Part shown: one piece after another, positions 9,855 to 18,337 of the stretch
Numbering within the stretch: position 1 is the first letter of the stretch
How the letters are laid out: each line of letters starts with the position of its first letter
Assembly (NCBI RefSeq): GCF_001661075.1
Contig: NZ_CP014870.1
Location: 1,178,001-1,242,000 of the forward strand
DNA from: Pseudomonas silesiensis
GTDB taxonomy: Bacteria; Pseudomonadota; Gammaproteobacteria; Pseudomonadales; Pseudomonadaceae
Reading direction: 5' to 3'
Length of the DNA stretch: 64,000 bases
Translations under genes and position numbers: made by a program
The notes under the pieces: generated by a model
What the model was told of the DNA's origin: nothing
The model's input: the letters and a program-made list of their open reading frames with translations, nothing else
Database searches by the model: none

Positions 9855-10160
9855 ATGACTCAAGAACCTAGCACCCTCTATGCCAAGCTGCTTGGTGAAA
9901 CCGCATCTATCACCTGGAAGGAGTTGGAACCGTTCTTCGCCAGGGGTGCCCTGTTATGGGTCGATCCTGGCCTGGATTTGATCGCCGCTGCGCAAGCTGT
10001 AGCCACCGATGAGGGTGAGAAAGTGGCTGCCTGGCTGGCCGCCGACCAGCTCGCCAAGCTGTCTGAAACGCGGGCGCTGGATCTTTTCGAACGTGATCCC
10101 GAGCTGTGGGCGGTGGTGGTTTCGCCGTGGATTCTGATCCAGGAAAGGGCGACGAGCTGA
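9855..10160 (+). CDS. DUF2288 family protein
   Basis: 101 residues. Opens LYAKLLGETASITWKELEPFFARG and continues LWVDPGLDLIAAAQAVATD, the conserved pattern of the DUF2288 family found in gammaproteobacteria. Predicted cytoplasmic, no signal peptide or membrane segment. The ATG follows CCGGACAGGACCC, an acceptable ribosome site. Function unknown; appears monocistronic. Confidence 0.85.
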   Translation: MTQEPSTLYAKLLGETASITWKELEPFFARGALLWVDPGLDLIAAAQAVATDEGEKVAAWLAADQLAKLSETRALDLFERDPELWAVVVSPWILIQERATS

Positions 10161-10391
10161 TAGCTTGCACATTTTTGGTGCGTCCATTTGCCGGGTAAAA
10201 GTGTGTAGGTGAGTAGCGTGATGGCACGTTGCCGTGAAGAAAGGCCACAGAAGGGTCTTGGCGAGGGTGACGTGCGCGTAACGGGAACAGTTTATTGCCC
10301 TGCCTTGGGGCTGCTTAATTGTTTCTGATTGTGAGCGCGACCGGTGTTTTTTGGCTGGGTTGACGATCTTTAATCAAGAGGACGCTGAATA

Positions 10392-11285
10392 ATGGCAACA
10401 CTACCGCCGCTTGGATTCGCTGGGATCGGCCTGATGGGCTTGCCCCTGTGTCGGCGCCTGCTGGCCGCGGGTTATCCGCTGACCGTGTGGAATCGCAATC
10501 CGGCCAAGTGCGCGCCGCTGGTCGAGGCTGGCGCACGACAGGTCGCCACGCCTGCCGAGTTGTGCAAGCACGCGGACGTGGTGATGTTATGCCTGGCGGA
10601 CACTGCAGTGGTGCGCAAGGTGGTGTTTGGCGCCGCAGGCGTGGCGCAGGGTGCGAAAAGTGGCCAATTGCTGGTGGATTTTTCCAGCCTGGAACCGGCC
10701 GCCACGCGGGAAATGGCGGCAGCGCTGTCCAGCGAGACCGGCATGAGCTGGCTGGACGCCCCGGTTTCCGGTGGCGTGGTCGGTGCGGAAGCCGGCAGCC
10801 TGGCGATCATGGTCGGTGGCGATGCGACGGATCTGGAGCGCGTCAGGCCATTGCTCCATAGCCTCGGTCAGCGCGTGACCCACATGGGCGCCGTCGGGGC
10901 GGGGCAGGTGACCAAGGCGTGCAATCAGATGATTGTCGCCTGCAATGCGCTGGTGATCGCCGAAGTGGTGGCGTTGGCCGAGCGTTCCGGCGTCGATGCC
11001 CGCCTGATCGCCGAAGCCCTGGCCGGCGGTTTCGCTGACTCCAGGCCGTTGCAGATACTCGCCCCGCAAATGGCCGAGAGTCGTTTCGAACCGGTGAAAT
11101 GGCACGTTCGCACGCTGCTCAAGGACCTCGACTCCGCCGTGCAGTTTTCTCGCGAACAGGGTTCGGCCACGCCCATCAGCGGCTTGGCCGCACAACTGAT
11201 GCGCCTGCATGGGAGCCAGGGCTTTCTGGAAAAGGATCCGTCAACGCTGGTGCAGTTGTACCGTGAGCCAGGCTCGGAGGGCTGA
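10392..11285 (+). CDS. NAD(P)-dependent oxidoreductase, 3-hydroxyisobutyrate dehydrogenase family
   Basis: 297 residues. N-terminal GFAGIGLMGLPLCRRL dinucleotide-binding motif, DAPVSGG substrate-binding motif (about residue 120) and the catalytic Lys region GAVGAGQVTKACNQM (about residue 170) place it among 3-hydroxyisobutyrate / tartronate semialdehyde reductases. AAGAGGA precedes the ATG. The following MFS transporter gene 179 bp downstream on the same strand may import its substrate, but the substrate is not evident from sequence. Confidence 0.88.
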   Translation: MATLPPLGFAGIGLMGLPLCRRLLAAGYPLTVWNRNPAKCAPLVEAGARQVATPAELCKHADVVMLCLADTAVVRKVVFGAAGVAQGAKSGQLLVDFSSLEPAATREMAAALSSETGMSWLDAPVSGGVVGAEAGSLAIMVGGDATDLERVRPLLHSLGQRVTHMGAVGAGQVTKACNQMIVACNALVIAEVVALAERSGVDARLIAEALAGGFADSRPLQILAPQMAESRFEPVKWHVRTLLKDLDSAVQFSREQGSATPISGLAAQLMRLHGSQGFLEKDPSTLVQLYREPGSEG

Positions 11286-11440
11286 CCGCTCGCTGCGATA
11301 TTGGAGCGTCGCAGCTGTTCTGGAAATAAATCGTTGCATGGGCCTCGCCTGCTGCCATGGGCAGGTATCAGCTTTACGAATAATTACAGACAGCTCCGGC
11401 GGGCCTGACTAGATTGCAGGCTCCGGGACAGTGATGTCCC

Positions 11441-11453
11441 AATAACAATAAAA
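11441..11453 (+). promoter_or_regulatory. Candidate Hfq/Crc catabolite-repression (CA) motif
   Basis: AATAACAATAAAA fits repeated AANAANAA, the Hfq/Crc target in Pseudomonas mRNAs, and lies directly before the ribosome site (GAGACGG) of the MFS gene. Confidence 0.5.
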
Positions 11454-11464
11454 GAGACGGACCC

Positions 11465-12814
11465 ATGCAGAACTCGACCCAAGCGGCGAATGCCTGGCGC
11501 ATTCTGTTCCTGCTGTTCCTGGCCAACCTGTTCAACTTCTTCGACCGTACCATCCCCGCCATCATCATCGAGCCGATCCGCATGGAGTGGCACCTCAGCG
11601 ACTTTCAGCTGGGGATCATCGGCACTGCCTTTACCATCGTCTACGCCATCGCCGGCCTGCCTCTGGGGCGGATGGCCGATACCGGTTCGCGCAGCAAATT
11701 GATGGGCTGGGGCCTGGCGGCCTGGAGCGGGCTGACAGCCGTCAACGGGCTGGTGGGCAGCTTCTGGAGTTTCCTGATCGTGCGCATGGGCATTGGTATC
11801 GGCGAAGCCAGTTATGCGCCAGCGGCCAATTCGCTGATTGGCGACTTGTTCCCGGCTCACCGCCGGGCGCGGGCGATGGGCATTTTCATGCTCGGCCTGC
11901 CGTTGGGGCTGTTGCTCGCGTTCTTCACCATTGGCTGGATGGTCAAGGCGTTCGACAGCTGGCGTGCGCCGTTCTTCATCGCGGCGGTGCCGGGGCTGAT
12001 CCTGGCGGTCTTCATGTTCTTCATCAAGGAGCCCAAACGCGGTGCCGCGGAAAGCGTGCAAGTCTCCCAGGAGCGGGTGGACCGGCCAATCCGTCGCGTC
12101 CTGGCGGTACCGACCTTCCTGTGGCTGGTGATGGCCGGCCTGTGCTTCAACTTCGCGACCTACGCCTGTAATTCGTTCCTGGTGCCGATGCTGCAGCGCT
12201 ATTTCCTGATGCCGCTGCAGGAGGCGGCGGTGGCGACCGGGGTAATCGTCGGCGTCACCGGGTTGTTCGGCCTGACGCTGGGCGGCTGGGTCGCTGACAA
12301 GATCCACCAGCGCATCGCCAACGGTCGCCTGCTGTTTGCGGCCTTCAGCCTGATCATCTCGACGGTGTGCACGGCCTGGGCCCTGCATTCGGGGCGGATC
12401 GAGATCGGGGTGTTTGTGGCGGTATTCAGTGTGGGCTGGTTGTTCGCCTATAACTTCTACACCTGCGTATACACCGCCATTCAGGACGTGGTCGAACCGC
12501 GCCTGCGGGCGACGGCCATGGCGCTGTTCTTTGCCGGTTTGTATTTGCTCGGCGGTGGGTTGGGGCCGGTGGTAGTGGGCGCTCTGTCCGACCACTTTGC
12601 CCATGCCGCCATGCTGTCGGCCGGTGCCGAACAGATGACCGAGGCATTCAAGGCGGTCGGCCTGCATGATGCGATGTACCTGATCCCGGTGGCGTTGTTC
12701 TTCACCATGGTGTTTCTGGTCCTGGCTTCGCGGTGTTTTGTGCGCGATGCCAAGCGGATGAAGGATGGGTTGGTGGGGGTAACCGAGCCTGGGATTTCTG
12801 CAGCGACTGCGTGA
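11465..12814 (+). CDS. MFS transporter, spinster-like
   Basis: 449 residues with about 12 hydrophobic helices. FFDRTIPAIIIEPIR after helix 1, GLPLGRMADTGSRSKLMGWG in the loop between helices 2 and 3, and RMGIGIGEASYAPAANSLI at helix 4/5 are hallmarks of the spinster-like MFS group. Inner-membrane carrier, probably for an organic acid; the preceding dehydrogenase gene hints at a hydroxy acid, which is inference. A candidate Hfq/Crc site before the start suggests catabolite control. Confidence 0.85.
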   Translation: MQNSTQAANAWRILFLLFLANLFNFFDRTIPAIIIEPIRMEWHLSDFQLGIIGTAFTIVYAIAGLPLGRMADTGSRSKLMGWGLAAWSGLTAVNGLVGSFWSFLIVRMGIGIGEASYAPAANSLIGDLFPAHRRARAMGIFMLGLPLGLLLAFFTIGWMVKAFDSWRAPFFIAAVPGLILAVFMFFIKEPKRGAAESVQVSQERVDRPIRRVLAVPTFLWLVMAGLCFNFATYACNSFLVPMLQRYFLMPLQEAAVATGVIVGVTGLFGLTLGGWVADKIHQRIANGRLLFAAFSLIISTVCTAWALHSGRIEIGVFVAVFSVGWLFAYNFYTCVYTAIQDVVEPRLRATAMALFFAGLYLLGGGLGPVVVGALSDHFAHAAMLSAGAEQMTEAFKAVGLHDAMYLIPVALFFTMVFLVLASRCFVRDAKRMKDGLVGVTEPGISAATA

Positions 12815-12815
12815 T

Positions 12816-12846
12816 CGCTATCGCGAGCAAGCTCGCTCCCACAGGG
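12816..12846. repeat. REP element (left partner of the IS-interrupted REP)
   Basis: CGCTATCGCGAGCAAGCTCG followed by CTCCCACAGGG, a standard REP. Its partner begins at 12885 and is split by the IS, resuming at 14071. Confidence 0.85.
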
Positions 12847-12915
12847 TTCAGTGGCGTTCACGGAATTTGTGCTCGACACGGAAACTGTGGGAGATTCTAT
12901 GGTTGAGGGGAAGCC

Positions 12916-13863
12916 TCAACCTGCTTTCGGTTGGTATTCGCTCTGCCCTTTCAGCAGGGCGAATACGATTCGAGCGAGTTTGCGAGCCAGTATCACCAGC
13001 GCTTGCGTGGTACTGAATCCTCGATCCCTTTGCTCCTGGTAAAACCCGTTCCAGGTTGACGTACGGCTGGCCGACATGGCCGCGTTGTGCAGAAGTCGGC
13101 GTGCCTCGGGATCTCCACGTTTGGTCAAGCTCCTTCGACCGTCTTTCTGTCCTGATTTCGAGACTCGCAAATCCATTCCTAGAAAAGCGATGAATGCGTC
13201 CGCGTTTCTGAAGTCGCCTCGTTGAAATGCCGCGATCAGGCGAGCGCCCGTCAGAAATCCGATCCCTTCAACTTTCATGCAGCGCTTTAACTGAGCGAGT
13301 AAGCCAGCCTCTTTCAAGTGATCATTGATCATCTTTTCAACCAGCACCTCAAGCTTCTGCATTGATGCTACTTGCGCGGCAAAGGCTGTTTTGAGGAGCG
13401 GTTCATTCGACCAGCTTTGCACCAAGCCAACTCGGGCCTGAACCAATGCAGAACGACGGCGAAAAAGACTCAAAAGCCTGCGATACAGGGGGGAAGGCGG
13501 GATCCATGGATGCAACTCTTCGTGTTCGTTCTTCAGGTAGCGAGCGAGCAATTTGGCATCCAGCGCATCGGTCTTCGCACGAATTTTCACGCCTTTGCGG
13601 TAATGGCTCAGCTCATAGCCATCCACCATGTAGATCGTGCAGCCGGCCTCATGGGCCAGATCGGCAAACTCTAAGTGATAGATATTGGTGGACTCAATGG
13701 CGACTTCGACAGCCCCTGGCAAGCCCTTCAGCCATTGCTTGATCGCCGTCTTGTTGTTGGGAATCGTCTCAAGCAGATCCAGCTCAGCTTGAAAGATCAC
13801 CAACTCATTCTTGGCGACATCGACGCCAACGATTGGCATCAGGACAGAAACTGGCATTGCCAT
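12916..13863 (-). CDS. IS110-family transposase (DEDD/Tnp20)
   Basis: 315 residues from MAMPVSVLMP, preceded by CGGGGGA; a longer in-frame start 90 bases upstream would enter the non-coding end. The RuvC-like domain supplies D15 (GVDVAKNE), E57 (AIESTN), D99 and D102 (KTDALDAKL), the DEDD tetrad. The C-terminal Tnp20 domain has RVSKSGQKDGRRSLTKRG around residues 233-250, where S235 or S237 would be the catalytic serine. Length is normal for the family and no frame disruption is seen, so the enzyme looks intact. Confidence 0.93.
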   Translation of the reverse strand: MAMPVSVLMPIVGVDVAKNELVIFQAELDLLETIPNNKTAIKQWLKGLPGAVEVAIESTNIYHLEFADLAHEAGCTIYMVDGYELSHYRKGVKIRAKTDALDAKLLARYLKNEHEELHPWIPPSPLYRRLLSLFRRRSALVQARVGLVQSWSNEPLLKTAFAAQVASMQKLEVLVEKMINDHLKEAGLLAQLKRCMKVEGIGFLTGARLIAAFQRGDFRNADAFIAFLGMDLRVSKSGQKDGRRSLTKRGDPEARRLLHNAAMSASRTSTWNGFYQEQRDRGFSTTQALVILARKLARIVFALLKGQSEYQPKAG

Positions 13864-14070
13864 TGAAATTCCCCCGAGATATGGTTTTGAACACTTGAAG
13901 GGCTCACCCAGGGGCGCAGGCTTGTTCCTATCGTCGGTCTTAGCCTGATGCATTCTTTATCGGCGCTTGAGTGAAAGGAGGAGGGGCGAAATCTCCCACG
14001 GATCTGTACTGCGTCAACAGTCAGAATCGGGCTTTGTCCCTTCTCCTCCCTTCAAGTCCTAGCATACAAG
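13864..14070 (-). ncRNA. Predicted bridge RNA region of the IS110 element
   Basis: The 207-nt non-coding left end, transcribed toward the transposase. Arms AAGGGAGGAG (14052-14043) and CTCCTCCTTT (13983-13974) pair with one mismatch and enclose a loop. In the loop, AAGCCCG (14034-14028) equals the target half next to the left end, and GTGGGAG (13999-13993) is complementary to the other half, giving the order left guide then right guide expected for the target-binding loop. Donor-loop segments are weaker (AGAAT, ACAAG). Known for IS621; predicted here by eye. Confidence 0.6.
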
Positions 14071-14089
14071 CGGGCTTGCCCGCGATGGG
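14071..14089. repeat. Right half of REP interrupted by the IS
   Basis: CGGGCTTGCCCGCGATGG is the 3' half of a REP whose first half, CTGTGGGAG, is at 12885-12893 on the other side of the insertion sequence. Confidence 0.85.
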
Positions 14090-14121
14090 GCCATCAGCAA
14101 CGCCCTAACAATCAAGCAGAC

Positions 14122-14157
14122 AAAAAAAGGCCCACATCGCTGCGGGCCTTCTTTTTT
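14122..14157 (-). terminator. Rho-independent terminator of rapA
   Basis: AAAAGGCCC-ACATCGCT-GCGGGCCTT hairpin with flanking A and T runs, 18 bp past the rapA stop on the minus strand. Confidence 0.85.
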
Positions 14158-14175
14158 ACCGGTGGAACAGGGGGC

Positions 14176-17022
14176 TTAACCCGCCACCAACACCCGGATC
14201 GCTTCCAGTCGCAACGCCGCCTTGTCCAGCATGGCCAAACCTTGCTCACGCTGTTTGCGCAGGGCAATCAGCTCGCTGTCGCGCACGGTCGGGTTGACTG
14301 CTTGCAACGCGGTCAGGCGCGCCAGTTCTTCGTCGGTGTCGGCGGCCAGGCGTCGCTGCGCTTCGGCAACACGCTCGGCGTGACGCGGGAAGATCTTCTC
14401 TTCGCCGGCGTTGATCCGTGGCGTCAGTTGATCGCGCTGGGCCTGGATGAACTTGTTGGCGCTGGCGCGAGGCACGCTTTCGAGCTGGTCGTTGAGCGTC
14501 TCGAACGAGACCCGGGCCGACAAGTCGTTGCCATTGGGATCAAGCAGGCAGCGCAGGGCGGCCGGGGGCAGGTAACGGCCCAGTTGCAGCGAGCGCGGGG
14601 CAACCACTTCGCTGACATAGAGCAGTTCGAGCAACACGGTGCCGGGTTTGAGCGCCTTGTTCTTGATCAGCGCCACGGCGGTGTTGCCCATGGAGCCGGC
14701 CAGCACCAGGTCCATGCCGCCCTGAACCATCGGGTGTTCCCAGGTGATGAACTGCATGTCTTCGCGAGACAGCGCCTGGTTACGGTCGTAGGTGATGGTG
14801 ACGCCTTCGTCGTCGCCCAGCGGGAAGCTGGCGTCGAGCATTTTTTCGCTCGGCTTGAGGATCAGGGCGTTTTCCGAGTGGTCTTCGCTGTCGATACCGA
14901 AGGCGTCGAACAGGGTTTCCATATAGATCGGCAGGGTGAACTGGTCATCTTGCTCGAGGATGTCCTCCACCAGCGCATCGCCTTCGCCGGCGCCGCCGGA
15001 ATTGAGCTCCAGCAAGCGGTCACGGCCGGTGTGCAGCTCGGCTTCCAGGCGCTCACGCTCGGCGCGGGCTTCGTCGATCAGGGCTTGCCACTCACCGTCG
15101 TCGGCGTTTTCCAGCAGCGGCAGCAGGCGCGGGCCGAACTGATGCTGCAAGGCGTTGCCGGTCGGGCAGGTGTTGAGGAAGGCATTCAGCGCTTCGTGAT
15201 ACCACTGGAACAGCCGCTCTTGGGGGCTGGTTTCCAGGTAGGGCACGTGCACTTCGATGATGTGCTTCTGGCCGATCCGGTCCAGACGCCCGATCCGCTG
15301 TTCCAGCAAGTCCGGGTGGGAAGGCAGGTCGAACAGCACCAAATGGTGCGAGAACTGGAAGTTGCGACCTTCACTGCCGATTTCCGAGCAGATCAGCACT
15401 TGCGCGCCAAACTCTTCATCGGCGAAGTAGGCGGCGGCGCGGTCACGCTCGAGGATGTTCATGCCTTCATGGAACACCGTGGCCGGAATGCCGGAACGCA
15501 CGCGCAGGGCGTCTTCCAGGTCCATGGCGGTTTCGGCGTGGGCGCAGATCACCAGTACTTTGGTGCGCTTGAGCATCTTCAGGGTGTCGATCAGCCATTC
15601 GACGCGCGGGTCGAATTTCCACCAGCGCTCTTCTTCGTTGGCGTCCGGCAGGGCCTGGAAGCTGACTTCCGGGTACAGCTCGGCGTGATCGCCCAGGGGC
15701 AGTTCGAGGTATTCGTCCGGGCACGGCAGCGGGTACGGGTGCAGTTTGCGTTCCGGGAAACCCTGCACGGCGGCGCGGGTGTTGCGAAACAGCACGCGGC
15801 CGGTGCCGTGGCGGTCCAGCAGTTCGCGGACCAGACGGGCGGCGGCTTCGGTGTCGCCATCGTTGACCGCGGTCAGCAGGGCTTCGCCTTCATTGCCGAG
15901 GAAGCCGTGAATGGTCTTGTGCGCTTCAGGCGACAGGCGCCCTTTGTCCAGCAGTTCCTGAACGGCCTCGGCCACCGGGCGATAGTTTTCGCTCTCGGCG
16001 CGGAAGGCCTGCAGGTCATGGAAACGGTTCGGGTCGAGCAGGCGCAGACGGGCAAAGTGGCTGTCCTGGCCCAGTTGTTCCGGGGTTGCGGTCAGCAGCA
16101 ATACACCCGGGATCGTTTCGGCAAGCTGCTCGACCAGGGTGTATTCGGGGCTGGCCTTGTCTTCGTGCCACACCAGGTGGTGGGCTTCGTCGACCACCAT
16201 CAGGTCCCAGCCGGCGGCGAACAGCGCGTCCTGGGCCTTCTCGTCTTCCACCAGCCACTCCAGTGCAACCAGCGCGAGCTGGGTGTCTTCGAACGGGTTG
16301 GAGGCATCGCTTTCGATGAAGCGTTCTTCGTCGAACAGCGCGACTTGCAGGTTGAAGCGGCGGCGCATCTCCACCAGCCATTGGTGCTGCAGGTTTTCCG
16401 GGACCAGGATCAGTACACGGTTGGCGCGACCTGAGAGCAGTTGGCGATGGATCACCAGGCCGGCTTCGATGGTCTTGCCCAGGCCCACTTCATCCGCCAG
16501 CAACACCCGCGGCGCAATGCGGTCGGCGACTTCACGGGCGATGTGCAACTGGTGCGCGATCGGTTGCGCACGCACGCCGCCCAGGCCCCACAGCGAGGAC
16601 TGCAATTGGCGGCTGGTGTGTTCCAGGGTGTGATAACGCAGGGAGAACCAGGGCAGCGGATCGATTTGCCCGGCAAACAGGCGGTCACTGGCCAGACGGA
16701 ACTGGATGAAGTTCGACAGCTGGGTTTCCGGCAGGGTGACCACTTCGTTCTGTGCATTGAGGCCGTGGTAGACCAGCAGGCCGTCGACGTCGTCGACTTC
16801 CTGTACGGTCAGCTTCCAGCCTTCGAAGTGAGTGATCGAATCGCCCGGCGAAAACCGCACACGCGTGAGCGGCGCATTCCGTAGCGCGTACTGGCGAGTG
16901 TCGCCAGTGGCCGGATAGAGCACGGTCAACAAGCGGCCGTCCTGTGCCAGAACGGTGCCTAAACCCAGCTCGGCTTCGCTGTCACTGATCCAGCGTTGCC
17001 CCGGTTGATACTGCTGCGCCAT
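14176..17022 (-). CDS. rapA: RNA polymerase-associated ATPase RapA
   Basis: 948 residues, close to the 968 of E. coli RapA. N-terminal Tudor-like domains ([18 protein letters not shown]), Swi2/Snf2 ATPase with Walker [16 protein letters not shown] (about residue 175) and DEAH box VVDEAHHL, then helicase motifs V/VI ([24 protein letters not shown]). Binds core RNA polymerase and helps recycle it after termination by ATP-driven translocation. Single gene ending in its own terminator. Identity is secure. Confidence 0.97.
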   Translation of the reverse strand: MAQQYQPGQRWISDSEAELGLGTVLAQDGRLLTVLYPATGDTRQYALRNAPLTRVRFSPGDSITHFEGWKLTVQEVDDVDGLLVYHGLNAQNEVVTLPETQLSNFIQFRLASDRLFAGQIDPLPWFSLRYHTLEHTSRQLQSSLWGLGGVRAQPIAHQLHIAREVADRIAPRVLLADEVGLGKTIEAGLVIHRQLLSGRANRVLILVPENLQHQWLVEMRRRFNLQVALFDEERFIESDASNPFEDTQLALVALEWLVEDEKAQDALFAAGWDLMVVDEAHHLVWHEDKASPEYTLVEQLAETIPGVLLLTATPEQLGQDSHFARLRLLDPNRFHDLQAFRAESENYRPVAEAVQELLDKGRLSPEAHKTIHGFLGNEGEALLTAVNDGDTEAAARLVRELLDRHGTGRVLFRNTRAAVQGFPERKLHPYPLPCPDEYLELPLGDHAELYPEVSFQALPDANEEERWWKFDPRVEWLIDTLKMLKRTKVLVICAHAETAMDLEDALRVRSGIPATVFHEGMNILERDRAAAYFADEEFGAQVLICSEIGSEGRNFQFSHHLVLFDLPSHPDLLEQRIGRLDRIGQKHIIEVHVPYLETSPQERLFQWYHEALNAFLNTCPTGNALQHQFGPRLLPLLENADDGEWQALIDEARAERERLEAELHTGRDRLLELNSGGAGEGDALVEDILEQDDQFTLPIYMETLFDAFGIDSEDHSENALILKPSEKMLDASFPLGDDEGVTITYDRNQALSREDMQFITWEHPMVQGGMDLVLAGSMGNTAVALIKNKALKPGTVLLELLYVSEVVAPRSLQLGRYLPPAALRCLLDPNGNDLSARVSFETLNDQLESVPRASANKFIQAQRDQLTPRINAGEEKIFPRHAERVAEAQRRLAADTDEELARLTALQAVNPTVRDSELIALRKQREQGLAMLDKAALRLEAIRVLVAG

Positions 17023-17240
17023 GCTGCCTGACTCCCACCTTGAAAAAGCGGGCTATCTTAACGGAATGAGGGCTTCAGGGCCAAAGGACTCTCATAAAAC
17101 TAACGGTATTTACCTTAGACTACCCATGCGAAGGGGGCAGGCCGGGGCACCTATTCGTGCCAACCGGGTCACAGTTTGCGACCGATGGCTAAAGTGGCCG
17201 TCCGCGCAGCCGACAGCCTGCTGACAGGAGACCCATCATT

Positions 17241-17582
17241 ATGCTGCCACCGATGCTCCCCTTGAGTGCGGTTCCGATCACCTCACAGCTCGACCCGGTC
17301 CGTCCGCGTCCGGATATCCCGCCTGTGGTCCCGGTGCAGGAAAGCTCCAGCGAAAGCACGATCGACCTGCAGCAGCGCGATCCCGAAGAGGCCGCCTTTC
17401 AACTGCGCGAAGAACATCGGCGCAAGCAGGAGCGGGACAAGCGTCGTCGTGAAGCTGATGAAAGCGTTGAAGTGCACCTGGCGATTCCCGGTACCGAGCT
17501 CAACGCCGACAACACCGTGCCGGTCGTGCCGTTGATTGACGACGAACCGCGTCAGGGTATGTGGGTTGATATCAAGATTTGA
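17241..17582 (+). CDS. Conserved Pseudomonas hypothetical protein, charged
   Basis: 113 residues. Proline-rich N-terminus (DPVRPRPDIPPVVPV), a highly charged central helix (EEHRRKQERDKRRREADE) and a short hydrophobic, acidic tail ending GMWVDIKI. No signal peptide, membrane segment or enzymatic motif. CAGGAGACCCATCATT precedes the ATG, a good ribosome site. Proteins like this are widespread and uncharacterised in Pseudomonas. Followed on the same strand by another small gene, possibly one transcript. Confidence 0.7.
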   Translation: MLPPMLPLSAVPITSQLDPVRPRPDIPPVVPVQESSSESTIDLQQRDPEEAAFQLREEHRRKQERDKRRREADESVEVHLAIPGTELNADNTVPVVPLIDDEPRQGMWVDIKI

Positions 17583-17621
17583 GGTGATGGCTGTTCAGGG
17601 TTGCCGTCAGACCGCATTATT

Positions 17622-17816
17622 ATGACAAACCTGCCAAGCGATGCACTGAACGCCATGAGCCAAGACGACAAGCTGATCGACCTCAACACCGAACGCGCCA
17701 AGCGGGTTCATGACCTCAACGAAAAACGCCTGAACGAAGTGCGCCAGGCATTTGAACAGGCCATGCCGTTGGGCAAAGCGAAGAAAAAGCCGAAAAACAA
17801 ACCGAAAAAGCGTTGA
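17622..17816 (+). CDS. Small basic hypothetical protein
   Basis: 64 residues from the ATG at 17622; an ATG at 17655 (MSQDDKLIDLNTERAK) is an alternative, and no start has a clear ribosome site. The C-terminus is strongly basic (GKAKKKPKNKPKKR), suggesting nucleic-acid or membrane-surface binding, with a predicted helix in the middle. 39 bp after the preceding small gene. Function unknown. Confidence 0.6.
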   Translation: MTNLPSDALNAMSQDDKLIDLNTERAKRVHDLNEKRLNEVRQAFEQAMPLGKAKKKPKNKPKKR

Positions 17817-17959
17817 TGCACCCTGCATCGGTTGATGCAGGTCAATTTTCTCCCTCCTTTACGCCCAGTCTCGGGCGACATTGATCCCGGTCAATTTTCT
17901 CTTCTGCCCGATTGGTTACCTTAGCCCTATCGCAACAGGGCAATTGCAGGAGAGCCGTC

Positions 17960-18073
17960 ATGTTCCTCGACAATGTGGTGATCGCCGGAGTGCTGACAGT
18001 CGGCCTCATGGTTCTGTTTTTTGCAGGGTTTGGATTTTTTATCTGGAAGGACTCGCATAAGCGCAAGCCGTAG
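17960..18073 (+). CDS. Single-pass small membrane protein (37 aa)
   Basis: Short gene: ATG at 17960 after CAGGAGAGCCGTC, stop at 18071-18073, 37 residues. Begins MFLDNVVIAGVLTVG, runs through one hydrophobic helix (LMVLFFAGFGFFIW) and ends KDSHKRKP, so the basic tail should face the cytoplasm. A textbook terminator follows 36 bp later, supporting a real transcription unit. It looks like the small single-helix accessory peptides of membrane complexes, but no partner is nearby; function unknown. Confidence 0.75.
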   Translation: MFLDNVVIAGVLTVGLMVLFFAGFGFFIWKDSHKRKP

Positions 18074-18108
18074 GTCTTTTCCGATGTAATGAGCACGCAA
18101 GGCATTTT

Positions 18109-18135
18109 GGGCGACTTCGGTCGCCCTTTTTTTTG
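18109..18135 (+). terminator. Rho-independent terminator after the 37-aa gene
   Basis: GGGCGAC-TTC-GGTCGCCC followed by eight T residues, on the plus strand. Confidence 0.9.
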
Positions 18136-18165
18136 TCTGCGCAAATCTATCGAAGCACAGAGATC

Positions 18166-18259
18166 CCCTGTGGGAGCGAGCTTGCTCGCGATGGCGGCGG
18201 CACTTTCAAAATTGATGTGCCTGACACACCGCCATCGCGAGCAAGCTCGCTCCCACAGT
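18166..18259. repeat. REP pair (BIME)
   Basis: CCCTGTGGGAGCGAGCTTGC at the left, with CTCGCGATGG, mirrored by CCATCGCGAG and CAAGCTCGCTCCCACAG at the right; inverted pair about 94 bp long between two terminators. Confidence 0.88.
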
Positions 18260-18286
18260 GGATTTGCGTTGCCTTGATGTGTGCAA

Positions 18287-18324
18287 TAAAAAAGGCGCGA
18301 ACCTCACGGAACGCGCCTTTTTTT
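18287..18324 (-). terminator. Rho-independent terminator of pit
   Basis: AAAAAAGGCGCG-N11-CGCGCCTTTTTTT hairpin with A and T runs, 14 bp beyond the pit stop on the minus strand. Confidence 0.88.
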
Positions 18325-18337
18325 GTTCCGCTGTGTA

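Larger units (their letters stand above)
12894..14070 (-). mobile_element. IS110-family insertion sequence in a REP palindrome
   Basis: 1177 bp. The bases CTGTGGGAG (12885-12893) and CGGGCTTGCCCGCGATGG (14071-14088) join into an uninterrupted Pseudomonas REP, which fixes both ends. AG occurs at both junctions (12892-12893 and 14069-14070), i.e. a CT core dinucleotide read in the element's orientation; no longer target duplication and no terminal inverted repeats are seen, as expected for IS110. One transposase gene with only 22 bp of non-coding DNA after it and 207 bp before it. REP-targeting IS110 elements such as ISPpu9/ISPpu10 are known in Pseudomonas. Confidence 0.88.

Noticed and set aside
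12894..14070. Terminal inverted repeats of a DDE-type IS
   Set aside because: Ends ATTCTATGG and CATACAAG do not match as inverted repeats; the enzyme is DEDD-type and the ends fit IS110.
14242..16434. 730-codon plus-strand frame
   Set aside because: Antisense shadow of rapA without any motif or ribosome site.
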